Positions 1-8,563 of a stretch of DNA of 64,000 bases are shown piece after piece; within the stretch, counting starts at the first letter, position 1, and every line of letters begins with the position of its first letter. Location: contig DASPNH010000210.1 in the NCBI GenBank assembly GCA_035626675.1, positions 5,488-69,487 on the forward strand. The letters are read 5' to 3'. The DNA is from DASPNH01 sp035626675 (GTDB taxonomy: Bacteria > Desulfobacterota > Binatia > UBA1149 > CAITLU01). The notes beneath the pieces were generated by a model. That model searched no databases. It had not been told where the DNA came from and saw nothing but the letters and a program-made list of their open reading frames with translations. Both the position numbers and the translations under genes were made by a program.

Positions 1-877
1 GCGTCACCTTGGCCAGCACCTGCTCGAGCTGCTCGGGCGAGCTGTCTCGCAGGGCGTTGATGTCTTCGGGCGTCAGGGTGTTGGCGGTGAGCACGCGCTC
101 GCGAAGCTGCATGTTCTGCGCGAACCAGGCCAGGCCGCGCTCGGGATCGTCGGGGATGACGGCGACGAACAGCGAGACGAACACCGTCGCTGCGCATGCC
201 GCCATGATGAGCACCGGCACCGACACGGCCTGTCGCAGCAGCCTCTGCCAGCGACGCGCGTGCTTGGCCGAGCGAAGATGAGGCCACATGCGCGGCATCA
301 GGACGAAGACGATGAGGCCGACGTCGGCCAGGATCGTCGCGCGGTGAAGCCAGGTGTCGAACGGGCTGTGGAAGGGCAGGAAGCGGATCTGGATCCACAG
401 CAGCAGTCCCAGAGGCAGGACCACCGTCGTCACCCACGTGATCAGCGCGGAGAGCACGTGCAGGAAACGCGAAGGTGCCTGACCGGTCAGGTAGAGCACG
501 TAATAGAAGTTGGCCACGCGCTGGCGCAGTAGCGTGCGCTGCTGATCGGGAAGGTTGGCGGCTTCCTGATCGAAGCGCTCGATCTCGTTCGAAAGGATCG
601 AAAGCTGCAGCAGCAGGTCCGAATGCAGCAGCACGATCAGCCACGGTGCGATGCTGTAGAAGCCGAACGGCCCGATGATCGGGATCTGCGCGTTCAGCAG
701 TGGAAGCGTGACCAGGCTCGAGGCTCTCAGCAGCATCTCGTGCGTGGTCGAGGCCACGGTGACGGCTACGTAGGCGCCGACGCTGATGAACGTCACGAAA
801 CGGGCGCTGACCGCGCCGGCTGCCTCGTTGACCGCGCCGAGAAGCTTCTCGGCGTACTGTTCCTGGGTAAGGGCCAT
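1..877 (-). CDS. Multi-pass membrane protein, N-terminal part (3' end outside window)
   Basis: The reverse strand is open from an ATG at 877 to the window edge, about 292 codons, and the 3' end is missing. The translation starts MALTQEQYAEKLLG and has hydrophobic stretches at about residues 30-50, 70-90, 140-165, 180-200 and 220-240. Motifs such as STTHEMLLR, PLLNAQIPIIGPFGFY and APWLIVLLHSDLLLQL resemble the N-terminal membrane region found ahead of pentapeptide repeats in some proteobacterial proteins. The last visible residues (NALRDSSPEQLEQVL) lie before where such repeats would begin, so the pentapeptide part is expected, not seen. No function is assigned. The reading frame was confirmed by hand through the first 200 bases and at the start codon. 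Confidence 0.7.
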   Translation of the reverse strand, partial: MALTQEQYAEKLLGAVNEAAGAVSARFVTFISVGAYVAVTVASTTHEMLLRASSLVTLPLLNAQIPIIGPFGFYSIAPWLIVLLHSDLLLQLSILSNEIERFDQEAANLPDQQRTLLRQRVANFYYVLYLTGQAPSRFLHVLSALITWVTTVVLPLGLLLWIQIRFLPFHSPFDTWLHRATILADVGLIVFVLMPRMWPHLRSAKHARRWQRLLRQAVSVPVLIMAACAATVFVSLFVAVIPDDPERGLAWFAQNMQLRERVLTANTLTPEDINALRDSSPEQLEQVLAKVT

Positions 878-1214
878 GGGCGAAGCCGGCTACTTTGCCT
901 GAGCAGGCCGGCACGGCCAGCGAAGCCACCCCCGCCTTCCCCCATGCGCCCGTTGTATCCGATAGACGGCCGCTGACACCCTTGTGGGAGGTCGCTCCAC
1001 CCCTCGGTGGCATGCGTAAGTCCGGGAACAGGCGATTGAAACAATCGCTGCTGACAACGACGTAGGAAATTTTCGCCACCCTCTTTACGCTCCTGTCAAT
1101 GCGCCCTAGCGTTCCGCAAAGGTGAGGCGCCGGGGTGGGCGCTGAGCTTCGAGACGAACCGAGACACTCGGCTTCGGCAGCGGCGCCGACCTGTGCGGCG
1201 ACCTTGGAGGGGAA
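878..1214. other. Intergenic region with a 7-bp hairpin
   Basis: This divergent gap separates the left-edge membrane protein from the ELWxxDGT protein. I see no gene in it. A perfect 7-bp inverted repeat with an AAA loop lies at 1032-1048 (GCGATTG/CAATCGC), followed by a short A+T-richer stretch at about 1060-1075. That is where promoters for the divergent genes could sit, but I cannot point to a convincing -35/-10 pair. Confidence 0.4.
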
Positions 1215-4200
1215 ATGAGAGCAGCAAGCGTCGAACAGGTTCTCGCGGAGCTGGAACAGGCGTTCCGGCCGGCCGGCCCGGTAATCTTTTCGCGGCAACC
1301 CAGCCAGCTTCCCGACCTCCTGCCCGGCTACGAGCGGCGGCGCTGGGACGAGACCGTCGCCCTGGACCTGAACCTGCCTTCGGCCGTGCCTGCTCGCTTC
1401 ACGCCCATTGCCTTCGTCGTCTCCGCCATACTCTTCGTCGTGCTGACGCTGGCCGCTCCGTTGATCGCGCACGCACAGTTCTCCGCCTATCGCGTCAAGG
1501 AGATCTATCCCGGCACCACGCAATCCGTGCCCGAATACCTGACGGTGCTGGGAGACCACGCGTTTTTCGCAGCCTCCGAATCCACCGCCAGCCGGGAACT
1601 GTGGAGGAGCGACGCTACGGCTGACGGAACGGTCCTGCACGCCGACATCGCGCTCGCCACGCTCGCGTCCAGTCCCGAGGAGATCGTGCGTGTCGGCGAC
1701 CTCATCCTTTTCTCCGCCAACGACAACGTCACCGGCCGCGAGCTGTGGGCAACCGACGGTGTCGAGACCTCTCAGGTGCGCGACATCGAGCTCGGAAACA
1801 CCGGGTCCTCGCCGATCGACCTGACCGTGGTGGGCGACAAGGTCTTCTTCAAGGCAACAACCTCCGCCTTTGCGCAAGAGCTGTGGGTCAGCGACGGGAC
1901 GCCGGCCGGAACCGCGATGGTCGAGGACCTGAGCGTCGGTCCGCTGGGAACCTCGATCTTTCACATGGCCGAGTCGCAGGGAAAGCTGTTCTTCGATGCG
2001 CTGACCCAGGGCTTCGGCGGCGAGCCCTGGGTCAGCGACGGCACTGCGGCGGGCACGTTCATGCTCGCCGACATCTGGCCGGGCAGCAGCGGCGGCGGAC
2101 CCGACCAGTTCACTGAATTTGCCGGCAGGACCTTCTTCAAAGCCTACGACGGCGGCACCGCCGTCGGCGAGGAAATCTGGGTAACCGACGGCACGGAGGC
2201 GGGCACGCACCTGTTCAAGGACATTCAGCCCGGCGTCGAGAGCTCCAGCGTTCACGGCCTGACCGTCATCGGCGACACGATGTGGTTCGGCGCCGATTCC
2301 GGCGGTACCGGGCGCGAGCTGTGGAAGAGCGACGGCACTGTCGAAGGCACGGTGTTGGTCGAGGACCTGTGGCCGGGACCGACCTCCTCGCTGCCCCATG
2401 GTTTCTTCGGCGTCGGCGACGTCGTGCTGTTCGCGGCCCAGACGCAGGCCAATGGCACCGAGCTGTGGCGCACCGATGGCACCGAGGAAGGCACGTATCT
2501 GCTGAAGGACATCTTCCCCGGAACCAGCTGGTCGAATCCGGCCAACTTCATCGTGCACGAAGGACGACTGTTCTTCACCGCAACCGATGCAACGCATGGC
2601 ACCGAGCTGTGGATGTCGGACGCAACTGCCGCCGGCACGGTTCGCGTGGCGGACATTCGAGCGGGGTCCGGCAGCTCGAGCCCGGCGTGGCTGACGGCAC
2701 TCGGCAACCGTCTGCTCTTCAGTGCAAGCCCGGGAAGCGAAGGCATCGAGCTGTGGGCGCTCTCGTTCTGCGGCGACGCGCTCGTGGATCCGACCGAGAG
2801 CTGCGATGCCGGAGCGGCCAACGGCGGCAACGGCTCGTGCTGCAGCGCCGCGTGCACCGTAGCTGCGGCCGGCTCGGTCTGCCGCGCGGCCGCCGGTGCC
2901 TGTGACGTCGCCGAGATCTGCAGCGGCGCGTCCACGACGTGTCCTGCCGACGGTCTGGTCGCAGCGGGTGCGCAATGCCGTGCAAGCACGGGAGCATGCG
3001 ACGTTGCCGAGACCTGCAGCGGCGCCGACGCCTCGTGCCCCGACGACGGATTTGCCGGCAGCAGCGTGGTGTGCCGCGCCAGTGATGGCGCCTGCGACGC
3101 AGCCGAGAAGTGCACGGGATCGTCGGCGCAGTGTCCCGATGATTCGTTCGCCGGCGCCAGCGTGATCTGCCGGCCAACCATCGACGGCTGCGACGTCAGC
3201 GACCGATGCACCGGCTCCTCGCCGGATTGCCCGGCCGATGCGTTCGCCGGTCCCGAGGTCGAATGCCGCAACGCGCTCGACGTCTGCGACGTGGCCGAGC
3301 ACTGCTCGGGCACCGGCCCATCGTGTCCGGCCGATGAGTTCGAGCCAGCCGGCACGTCTTGCCGTCCCATTGCGGGCGCCTGCGACGAAGCCGAGTCGTG
3401 CGATGGCGCCGGCCCGCACTGCCCGGGCGACGGAACGGTCGCCGCCGACACGGTGTGCCGGCCATCGACCGGCATCTGTGACGCCGAAGAGCTCTGCGAC
3501 GGTTGGAACACGGACTGTCCCGCCGACGCCGCCGCCAACGCCGGTGCCGTGTGCCGCGGCGCTGCCGGAGCATGCGATATCTCCGAATTGTGCGACGGGA
3601 TCTCGACGGCCTGCCCCGGTGACGCCAAGACCACGGCGCTGTGCCGCGCAGCCGCAGATTCCCAGTGCGACGTTGCCGAGTCCTGCGACGGTGTTTCGAA
3701 CGACTGCCCCGCCGATGCGCACGCGGGCGACGGCACGAGCTGCGACGATGCCGACATCTGCAGCACCGCCGATTCGTGCCAGGCCGGCTCGTGCCAGGCC
3801 GGCGGCGTCGATCCTCTCGGCCGTACGCAGCTGAAGGCGACGGTGCGCGACGGCACCGATTCGTTGAAGATCAAGGCGATGCTCCCGCTGGCGCATCTCG
3901 TCACCGAGCCCGACCAGGGCGGTTTGATGCTGTTCGTGATGGGCGAGGGCGGAGAGGAGATCTTTGCGGCCGAGATTCCTGCCGGCGCGTTCGAGGACGC
4001 AGCCGGCGACGGAAGCGTCTATCGCTTCCGCGACCCCGATGGCGAGGTCCCCGAGGCGCAGGGACTGAGCTCGGTGATGATCAAGAAGCGCGGCGATGTC
4101 GCGCGCATCACGATGTCGGGCAGCAACGTGACTCTTGGCGAAGCCGCCGGTCAGCCGAGCGCCACGCTCTCGATCATCATCGGCGACGATGTCGAAGGCT

Positions 4201-4262
4201 CATGCGCCACCGCGCTGGCGCTGAGCTGCCGGACTGCCGGCCGCTCCTGGAAGTGCGAATAG
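1215..4262 (+). CDS. Secreted ELWxxDGT-repeat protein with nine disintegrin-like Cys repeats
   Basis: A 1015-residue protein. Start chosen at the ATG behind GGAGGGG (1206-1212). Residues 1-60 are charged. A long hydrophobic segment at about 62-90 ends in AHAQ, so this is an extended signal peptide or signal anchor. Next come eight clear ELWxSDGTxxGT repeats plus a degenerate ninth (about 1515-2760), a fold generally taken to be propeller-like. Nine tandem Cys repeats of about 32 residues follow (2880-3740), each with C-R...G-x-C-D-x-x-E-x-C-x-G...C-P-x-D. The C-terminal 140 residues look like a separate beta-rich domain ending SWKCE. The stop is 4 bases from the convergent P450 stop. Probably surface or extracellular; substrate unknown. 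Confidence 0.85.
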   Translation: MRAASVEQVLAELEQAFRPAGPVIFSRQPSQLPDLLPGYERRRWDETVALDLNLPSAVPARFTPIAFVVSAILFVVLTLAAPLIAHAQFSAYRVKEIYPGTTQSVPEYLTVLGDHAFFAASESTASRELWRSDATADGTVLHADIALATLASSPEEIVRVGDLILFSANDNVTGRELWATDGVETSQVRDIELGNTGSSPIDLTVVGDKVFFKATTSAFAQELWVSDGTPAGTAMVEDLSVGPLGTSIFHMAESQGKLFFDALTQGFGGEPWVSDGTAAGTFMLADIWPGSSGGGPDQFTEFAGRTFFKAYDGGTAVGEEIWVTDGTEAGTHLFKDIQPGVESSSVHGLTVIGDTMWFGADSGGTGRELWKSDGTVEGTVLVEDLWPGPTSSLPHGFFGVGDVVLFAAQTQANGTELWRTDGTEEGTYLLKDIFPGTSWSNPANFIVHEGRLFFTATDATHGTELWMSDATAAGTVRVADIRAGSGSSSPAWLTALGNRLLFSASPGSEGIELWALSFCGDALVDPTESCDAGAANGGNGSCCSAACTVAAAGSVCRAAAGACDVAEICSGASTTCPADGLVAAGAQCRASTGACDVAETCSGADASCPDDGFAGSSVVCRASDGACDAAEKCTGSSAQCPDDSFAGASVICRPTIDGCDVSDRCTGSSPDCPADAFAGPEVECRNALDVCDVAEHCSGTGPSCPADEFEPAGTSCRPIAGACDEAESCDGAGPHCPGDGTVAADTVCRPSTGICDAEELCDGWNTDCPADAAANAGAVCRGAAGACDISELCDGISTACPGDAKTTALCRAAADSQCDVAESCDGVSNDCPADAHAGDGTSCDDADICSTADSCQAGSCQAGGVDPLGRTQLKATVRDGTDSLKIKAMLPLAHLVTEPDQGGLMLFVMGEGGEEIFAAEIPAGAFEDAAGDGSVYRFRDPDGEVPEAQGLSSVMIKKRGDVARITMSGSNVTLGEAAGQPSATLSIIIGDDVEGSCATALALSCRTAGRSWKCE
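2880..3740 (+). repeat. Nine tandem ~96-bp Cys-rich coding repeats
   Basis: Nine in-frame copies of a roughly 32-codon unit inside the ELWxxDGT protein. Each begins C-R, then G-x-C-D-(V/A/I)-(A/S)-E-x-C-(S/T/D)-G, then C-P-x-D. The spacing recalls the disintegrin-like Cys pattern. The copies have diverged enough that recent slippage is unlikely. Confidence 0.85.
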
Positions 4263-4266
4263 CCGA

Positions 4267-5676
4267 TCACTGCGGCCTTACCCATACGCCGCCCTTGGGC
4301 TGGATCGTGACGAGCGGATCGGGCTCGACGACGCGGTCGTCGGCGAGCGGCAGGCGCAGGCGGGAGAGCCACGTCGCCAGCACGATGCGCGCTTCCATCG
4401 CGGCGAACGCGAAGCCGATGCACATGCGCGGGCCCATCAGGAACGGAAAGTGCGCGAAGCGTGGCCGCGTCGCTGATGCTTCGGGCGTGAAACGGTCCGG
4501 GTCGAAGCGCTCGGGATCGGGCCAGAACTCGGGATGGCGGTGCGTGACCCACTGGCTGAGGAACACGAGCGAGCGTTTCGGCACGCGAAAGCCGCCGATC
4601 TCGTCTTCCTCGCTCGGGGTTCTCGAGACCGCCCAGGCGGGCGGATAGATCCGCAGCGACTCCTCGATCACGCGCCGGGTCAGCTCGAGCTTTTCCAGGT
4701 CATCGTATCCGGCGGTGCGCCCGCCGAGCACCGAACGTGCTTCGTCGGCAACCTGGCGCGCGATCTCGGGATGACGGCCGAGAAGGTAGATCGTCCAACC
4801 CAGCGTCATCGCCGTGGTCTCGTGGCCTGCCGCGATGAGCGTGGTGACCTCGTCGCGAAGCTGCTCGTCGCTCATGCCCTTGCCGGTGTCCTCGTCGCGC
4901 GAGGCCAGCAGCATTCCGAGCAGGTCGTTGCCCTCGATGCCGGCGGCGCGCCGGCGCGCGATGATGGATTCGACCATGCGGTCCATCTCGAGCTTGGCGC
5001 TGCGCAGCGTGCGATTGCCTTTGGTGGGCAGCCACGGAAGCCGGCCCAGGACGCTGGTGAACTGTGCTGTGATGAGCTCGTTCAGACGGCTGAACGTCTC
5101 GCCGAAGCGATCGCTGTCGCTGCCGGCGTCGACGCCGATCAGGGCCTGCACGACGATGTCGAGCGCCGTGCGCTTGGCCTCGGCCACGATGTCGACGACC
5201 TGCCCGGCGTGCGCCGCGGCGGACAGGCGTTCGGTGGAGGCCTCGGCCTCGCGGCCCATCAGTGCTGCGAACCCGCGAATCTTCTCCTTGTGGAAGGCGG
5301 GCTGGATCAGGCGCCGCTGCTGCTTCCAAAGCGCGCCGTCACTGGTGACCAGGCCCTGGCCGAGCACGCGCGCCAGCATCTTATAGTCCTGGTTCTGCTT
5401 GGTGTAGACGGTGTGCCGTTCCTGCAGGATGTGGCGCACGCCTTCGGGATGCGAGATCAGCATCGCCTCCAGGCCGAACAGCCGCATGCGCGCGACGTCG
5501 CCGTAAGTCTCGCGCAGTTCCATCATGCCGCTGAGCGGCCGCTGCTCCATGATGCGAACGTTGGCGTAGCCGAATACGCCCGGAGGTCCCGGTGCGCGGC
5601 GAGGATGAGCGGTCGAAGCGAGGCGAGGCGCGGCCTGCACGGAAGCGACTATCGACCCGCCGGTGCGGCTTTGCAC
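4267..5676 (-). CDS. Cytochrome P450
   Basis: A heme-thiolate monooxygenase of 469 residues, usual length for a soluble bacterial P450. Visible family landmarks are the I-helix oxygen-activation motif AGHETT (283-288), the ExxR motif ESLR (339-342), PERFDPDRF (388-396), and the heme loop FLMGPRMCIG with ligand Cys419. The N-terminus carries a proline-rich APGPPG hinge. The start at 5676 is a GTG without a strong ribosome-binding site; a second in-frame GTG lies 12 codons in. The gene begins 7 bases after the DUF192 stop, so the two may be co-transcribed. The redox partner is not encoded nearby and the substrate cannot be predicted. Confidence 0.93.
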   Translation of the reverse strand: MQSRTGGSIVASVQAAPRLASTAHPRRAPGPPGVFGYANVRIMEQRPLSGMMELRETYGDVARMRLFGLEAMLISHPEGVRHILQERHTVYTKQNQDYKMLARVLGQGLVTSDGALWKQQRRLIQPAFHKEKIRGFAALMGREAEASTERLSAAAHAGQVVDIVAEAKRTALDIVVQALIGVDAGSDSDRFGETFSRLNELITAQFTSVLGRLPWLPTKGNRTLRSAKLEMDRMVESIIARRRAAGIEGNDLLGMLLASRDEDTGKGMSDEQLRDEVTTLIAAGHETTAMTLGWTIYLLGRHPEIARQVADEARSVLGGRTAGYDDLEKLELTRRVIEESLRIYPPAWAVSRTPSEEDEIGGFRVPKRSLVFLSQWVTHRHPEFWPDPERFDPDRFTPEASATRPRFAHFPFLMGPRMCIGFAFAAMEARIVLATWLSRLRLPLADDRVVEPDPLVTIQPKGGVWVRPQ

Positions 5677-5683
5677 ATGGGGT

Positions 5684-6256
5684 TCACGGCGGCGGCGCAG
5701 CTGCGTCGCCGTCCTGCCTGACGCCGGCTGCGCCGGTCGCCGCCTGCGGCGGCAACGTGACCTTGTCTCCGGGCCGTACGCCGTGGCGCTTGGACCAGCC
5801 CGCGTTGACCTCGAGCACGAAGCGAGCCGGGCCCTTGGACGGGATCGACTCCTCCGAATAGGGCCGGGTGCCGGCGGCGATCGAGTCGATGAAGCCGTCG
5901 CCGCGGATGTAGATGATGTCGAGCGGCAGTGGCGTGTTGCGCATCCAGAAGCTGCGCTGCTCGTCCTCGTCGAAAACGAAGAGCATGCCGGCGTCCTCGG
6001 CCATTTCCTTTCGCCACATCAGGCCCTTGGCCTGGGCCTCGCGAGTCAGCGCCAGCTCGACGCGAACCGCGACGTCGCCGCCGCCGGCATGTACGACGAC
6101 CTGCGGTCCGCCGCCGCGCGCGCACGCCACGAGGAGCGCGGCAAGAAAAGGGGTCAGGCACCTTTTCGCAAAAGGGGTCTGACCCCTTTTGGAAAAAGTC
6201 GCCCGACCCCTTTTTCGGCGGTGCAAGGCCGCGTTTTCTCGCGGCTCCTTGTGCAT
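5684..6256 (-). CDS. DUF192 family lipoprotein with repeat-derived N-terminus
   Basis: A 190-residue protein. The C-terminal 120 residues are a DUF192 domain (AKGLMWRKEMAEDAGMLFVF, then FWMRNT, then DIIYI), a small beta-barrel family of unknown biochemical role. A lipoprotein signal is plausible: hydrophobic FLAALLVAC ends in a lipobox with Cys at about residue 46. The arginine/lysine-rich stretch just before it is encoded by the palindromic repeat at 6146-6216, so a mobile intergenic element has become part of the signal-peptide n-region. The ATG at 6256 is preferred over an upstream in-frame ATG at 6388, which would overlap the divergent Fe-S gene. It lies 7 bases upstream of the P450 gene. 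Confidence 0.75.
   Translation of the reverse strand: MHKEPRENAALHRRKRGRATFSKRGQTPFAKRCLTPFLAALLVACARGGGPQVVVHAGGGDVAVRVELALTREAQAKGLMWRKEMAEDAGMLFVFDEDEQRSFWMRNTPLPLDIIYIRGDGFIDSIAAGTRPYSEESIPSKGPARFVLEVNAGWSKRHGVRPGDKVTLPPQAATGAAGVRQDGDAAAPPP
6146..6216. repeat. GGGGTCAG palindrome, locus 1 (inside DUF192 gene)
   Basis: AAAAGGGGTCAG at 6146-6157 is matched by CTGACCCCTTTT at 6179-6190, with an inner CCTTTT/AAAAGG pair. A third partial arm follows to 6216. It is the only locus of this family in the window that lies in coding sequence. Confidence 0.9.
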
Positions 6257-6371
6257 GCTGCCCGATTGCAAGGCAGCACCTTCCCCGGTTAAATCCGCCC
6301 CGGCCCTGACACGAGCACCGGCATCGATAGGCGAGGCCGGGCGGATGCAGGGACCTTCGTCGGGAGGATTC

Positions 6372-8411
6372 ATGCTCAGCACCATCATCTGGACGATCGC
6401 GTTCCTGGGACTGGTCGGCTACCTGATCTACCAGTGTTACGAGCGGTTCGCGGTCCTGCAGCACCTGCGGCCCGCCGCTCGCTGGGACAACATCCCCGAG
6501 CGCATCCAGCGCACCCTGAAATACGCCATCGGGCAGTTCAAGTTCTTCAAGGGCCCTCGTCACGACCGCACTGCCGGCATCATCCACGCCCTGGTCTTCT
6601 GGGGCTTCCTGGTGCTCGGCTACCAGGTCGTGCACATGTTCGCGCGCGGCTGGTTTCCGGACTTCCACCTGCCGCTGATGAGCGCCACGGGCATCGGCGG
6701 CCCGGTCATCCTTCTCAAGGACATCATGGAGCTGATCGTCGCCGCGTGCGCGATCATCCTGCTGGTGCGCTGGCTGGTCACCAAGCCGCTGCGCCTGATG
6801 GGCTTCCTGCCCGCCGAGCACCGCCTGCGCAATCACTCGCACTGGGAGGCGTACCTTATCCTGGTGTTCATCACGACGATCTGCACCAGCGGCCTGCTCT
6901 ACGACGCCGGCCGCTTCGTCTTCATGCCCGAGGATCCCGAGATCCAGGCCGAGACGATGTGGTCGCCGGTCTCCTACGCACTCTCGGGCCTGTTCGCCAC
7001 GCCTGCGGCAGCACTGGCGGTCAGCAACGCGGCATGGTGGATCCACAACCTGGTGATCCTGGTCTTCGTCAACCTGCTGCCCAAGTCCAAGCACTTCCAC
7101 GTCATCACCTCGATCCCCAACGTCTTCTTCACCAAGCTCGAGCCGTTCGGCCGTTTGTCGAAGCAGGACCTGGAGTCCGAGAACGCCATCTACGGGACTT
7201 CCGAGATGCGTCACTTCGACTGGAAGCAGGTCCTCGACATGTACTCGTGCACCGAGTGCGGCCGCTGCTCCTCGCACTGCCCGGCCACCGCCACCGGCAA
7301 GCGCCTGGCGCCGCGCCAGTTCCTGCTCAACCTGCGCGACTTCCTCTACGCGCATCCGGAGTCGGTGACCGATCCGAACTTCATGCAGAAGGTGGCCACC
7401 GGCGAGGTCGAAGGCGCCGAGGAGATCATCCACGACGAGGTTCTATGGTCGTGCGTGACCTGCCGCGCCTGCGAAGAAGCCTGCCCCGTCAACATCGAGT
7501 ACGTCGACAAGATCGTCGACATGCGCCGCCACCTCGTTCAGGAGGAGTCGCGCTTCCCGGCCGAGCTGACGCGCGTGTTCCAGGGCATGGAGCGCCAGAG
7601 CAATCCCTGGGGAATCGGCGCCGACAAGCGCGCGGACTGGGCCGAAGGCCTGGACATTCCGACGCTGGCCGAGAATCCGGCGGCCGAGTACCTGTTCTTC
7701 GTCGGCTGCGCCGGGTCCTTCGACGACCGCGCCAAGAAGATCACGCAGGCGGTGGCCAAGCTGCTGAAGGCCGCCAACATCTCGTTCGCGATCCTGGGGC
7801 GCGACGAGCCGTGCAATGGCGATACCGCACGCCGCCTGGGCAACGAGTATCTCTACCAGTCGATGGCCGCGATGGCCGTGGAAGTGATGACGGGCATGGA
7901 GGTCAAGAAGGTCATCACCAACTGCCCGCACTGCTTCAACACCATCAAGAACGAGTTCCCGCAGTTCGGCGGCAACTACGAAGTGCAGCACGCCAGCGAA
8001 GTCGTGGCCGACCTGCTCGACAAGGGCCGCATCAAGCTGAACGGCAGCAACGTCGGCTCCGTGGTGTTCCACGACTCGTGCTACCTCGGCCGCTACAACG
8101 GCATCTACGATGCGCCGCGCCGCATCCTGGAAGCGCTCTCGGGCGTGGATCTTCGCGAGCCCGATCGTCACAAGAGCTTCGGCATGTGCTGCGGCGCCGG
8201 CGGCGGCCGCATGTGGGTCGAGGAAGCTCCCGACCAGCGCGTCAACGTGCTGCGCGTCGAGCAGCTCCTGAACACCGAGGCCAAGACGATCGCTTCGGCG
8301 TGCCCCTACTGCATGACGATGCTCAGCGACGGCGTGAAGGCCAAGGAGAAGGAAGAGGAGGTCCGCAACAAGGACGTCCTCGAGCTGGCGGCCGAGGCGC
8401 TGCCAGGCTGA
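6372..8411 (+). CDS. Membrane-bound Fe-S oxidoreductase (NarI-like/HdrD-like fusion)
   Basis: A 679-residue protein. Start at the ATG 5 bases after GGGAGG. Residues 1-250 form a polytopic cytochrome-b-like (NarI/HdrE-type) domain with about five membrane spans and several conserved histidines. Then come two 4Fe-4S clusters, C293-x2-C296-x2-C299-x3-C303 and C361-x2-C364-x2-C367-x3-C371, and two CCG domains typical of HdrD/GlpC (FVGCAG, NCPHCFNT, DSCYLGR, MCCGAGGGRMW). Proteins of this build are proposed ETF:(mena)quinone oxidoreductases, and etfBA lies 9 kb away at 17726-19459. The expected role is to move electrons from acyl-CoA dehydrogenases via ETF to quinone. The substrate is inference. 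Confidence 0.88.
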   Translation: MLSTIIWTIAFLGLVGYLIYQCYERFAVLQHLRPAARWDNIPERIQRTLKYAIGQFKFFKGPRHDRTAGIIHALVFWGFLVLGYQVVHMFARGWFPDFHLPLMSATGIGGPVILLKDIMELIVAACAIILLVRWLVTKPLRLMGFLPAEHRLRNHSHWEAYLILVFITTICTSGLLYDAGRFVFMPEDPEIQAETMWSPVSYALSGLFATPAAALAVSNAAWWIHNLVILVFVNLLPKSKHFHVITSIPNVFFTKLEPFGRLSKQDLESENAIYGTSEMRHFDWKQVLDMYSCTECGRCSSHCPATATGKRLAPRQFLLNLRDFLYAHPESVTDPNFMQKVATGEVEGAEEIIHDEVLWSCVTCRACEEACPVNIEYVDKIVDMRRHLVQEESRFPAELTRVFQGMERQSNPWGIGADKRADWAEGLDIPTLAENPAAEYLFFVGCAGSFDDRAKKITQAVAKLLKAANISFAILGRDEPCNGDTARRLGNEYLYQSMAAMAVEVMTGMEVKKVITNCPHCFNTIKNEFPQFGGNYEVQHASEVVADLLDKGRIKLNGSNVGSVVFHDSCYLGRYNGIYDAPRRILEALSGVDLREPDRHKSFGMCCGAGGGRMWVEEAPDQRVNVLRVEQLLNTEAKTIASACPYCMTMLSDGVKAKEKEEEVRNKDVLELAAEALPG

Positions 8412-8419
8412 CGCCATTG

Positions 8420-8447
8420 GTCCCGCTGCCGTCGCAGGCAGCGGGAC
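8420..8447 (+). terminator. Hairpin after the Fe-S oxidoreductase gene
   Basis: A perfect 11-bp stem (GTCCCGCTGCC / GGCAGCGGGAC) with a 6-base loop starts 9 bases after the stop codon. No T-tract follows, so it is either a weak intrinsic terminator or an mRNA 3'-end stabiliser. Confidence 0.6.
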
Positions 8448-8563
8448 TCCTCCCAGCTACCTCATCCGGGGCCGAGATTCGCCGACCTCATTGACGGCGT
8501 CCGTCCGCGTGTCAGCCTTCTTCCTATCTACACAAATGTAGGCCCGCCAAAGGAGGAAGAACC

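Noticed and set aside
6189..6371. N-terminal extension of the Fe-S oxidoreductase
   Set aside because: It reads through repeat locus 1 and the divergent leader. The ATG at 6372 has a good ribosome-binding site.
5649..7433. Long open frame opposite the Fe-S oxidoreductase gene
   Set aside because: It overlaps two well-supported genes on the other strand or frame, has high Gln/Glu/Asp/Val low-complexity and no domain. A shadow of high-GC coding sequence.
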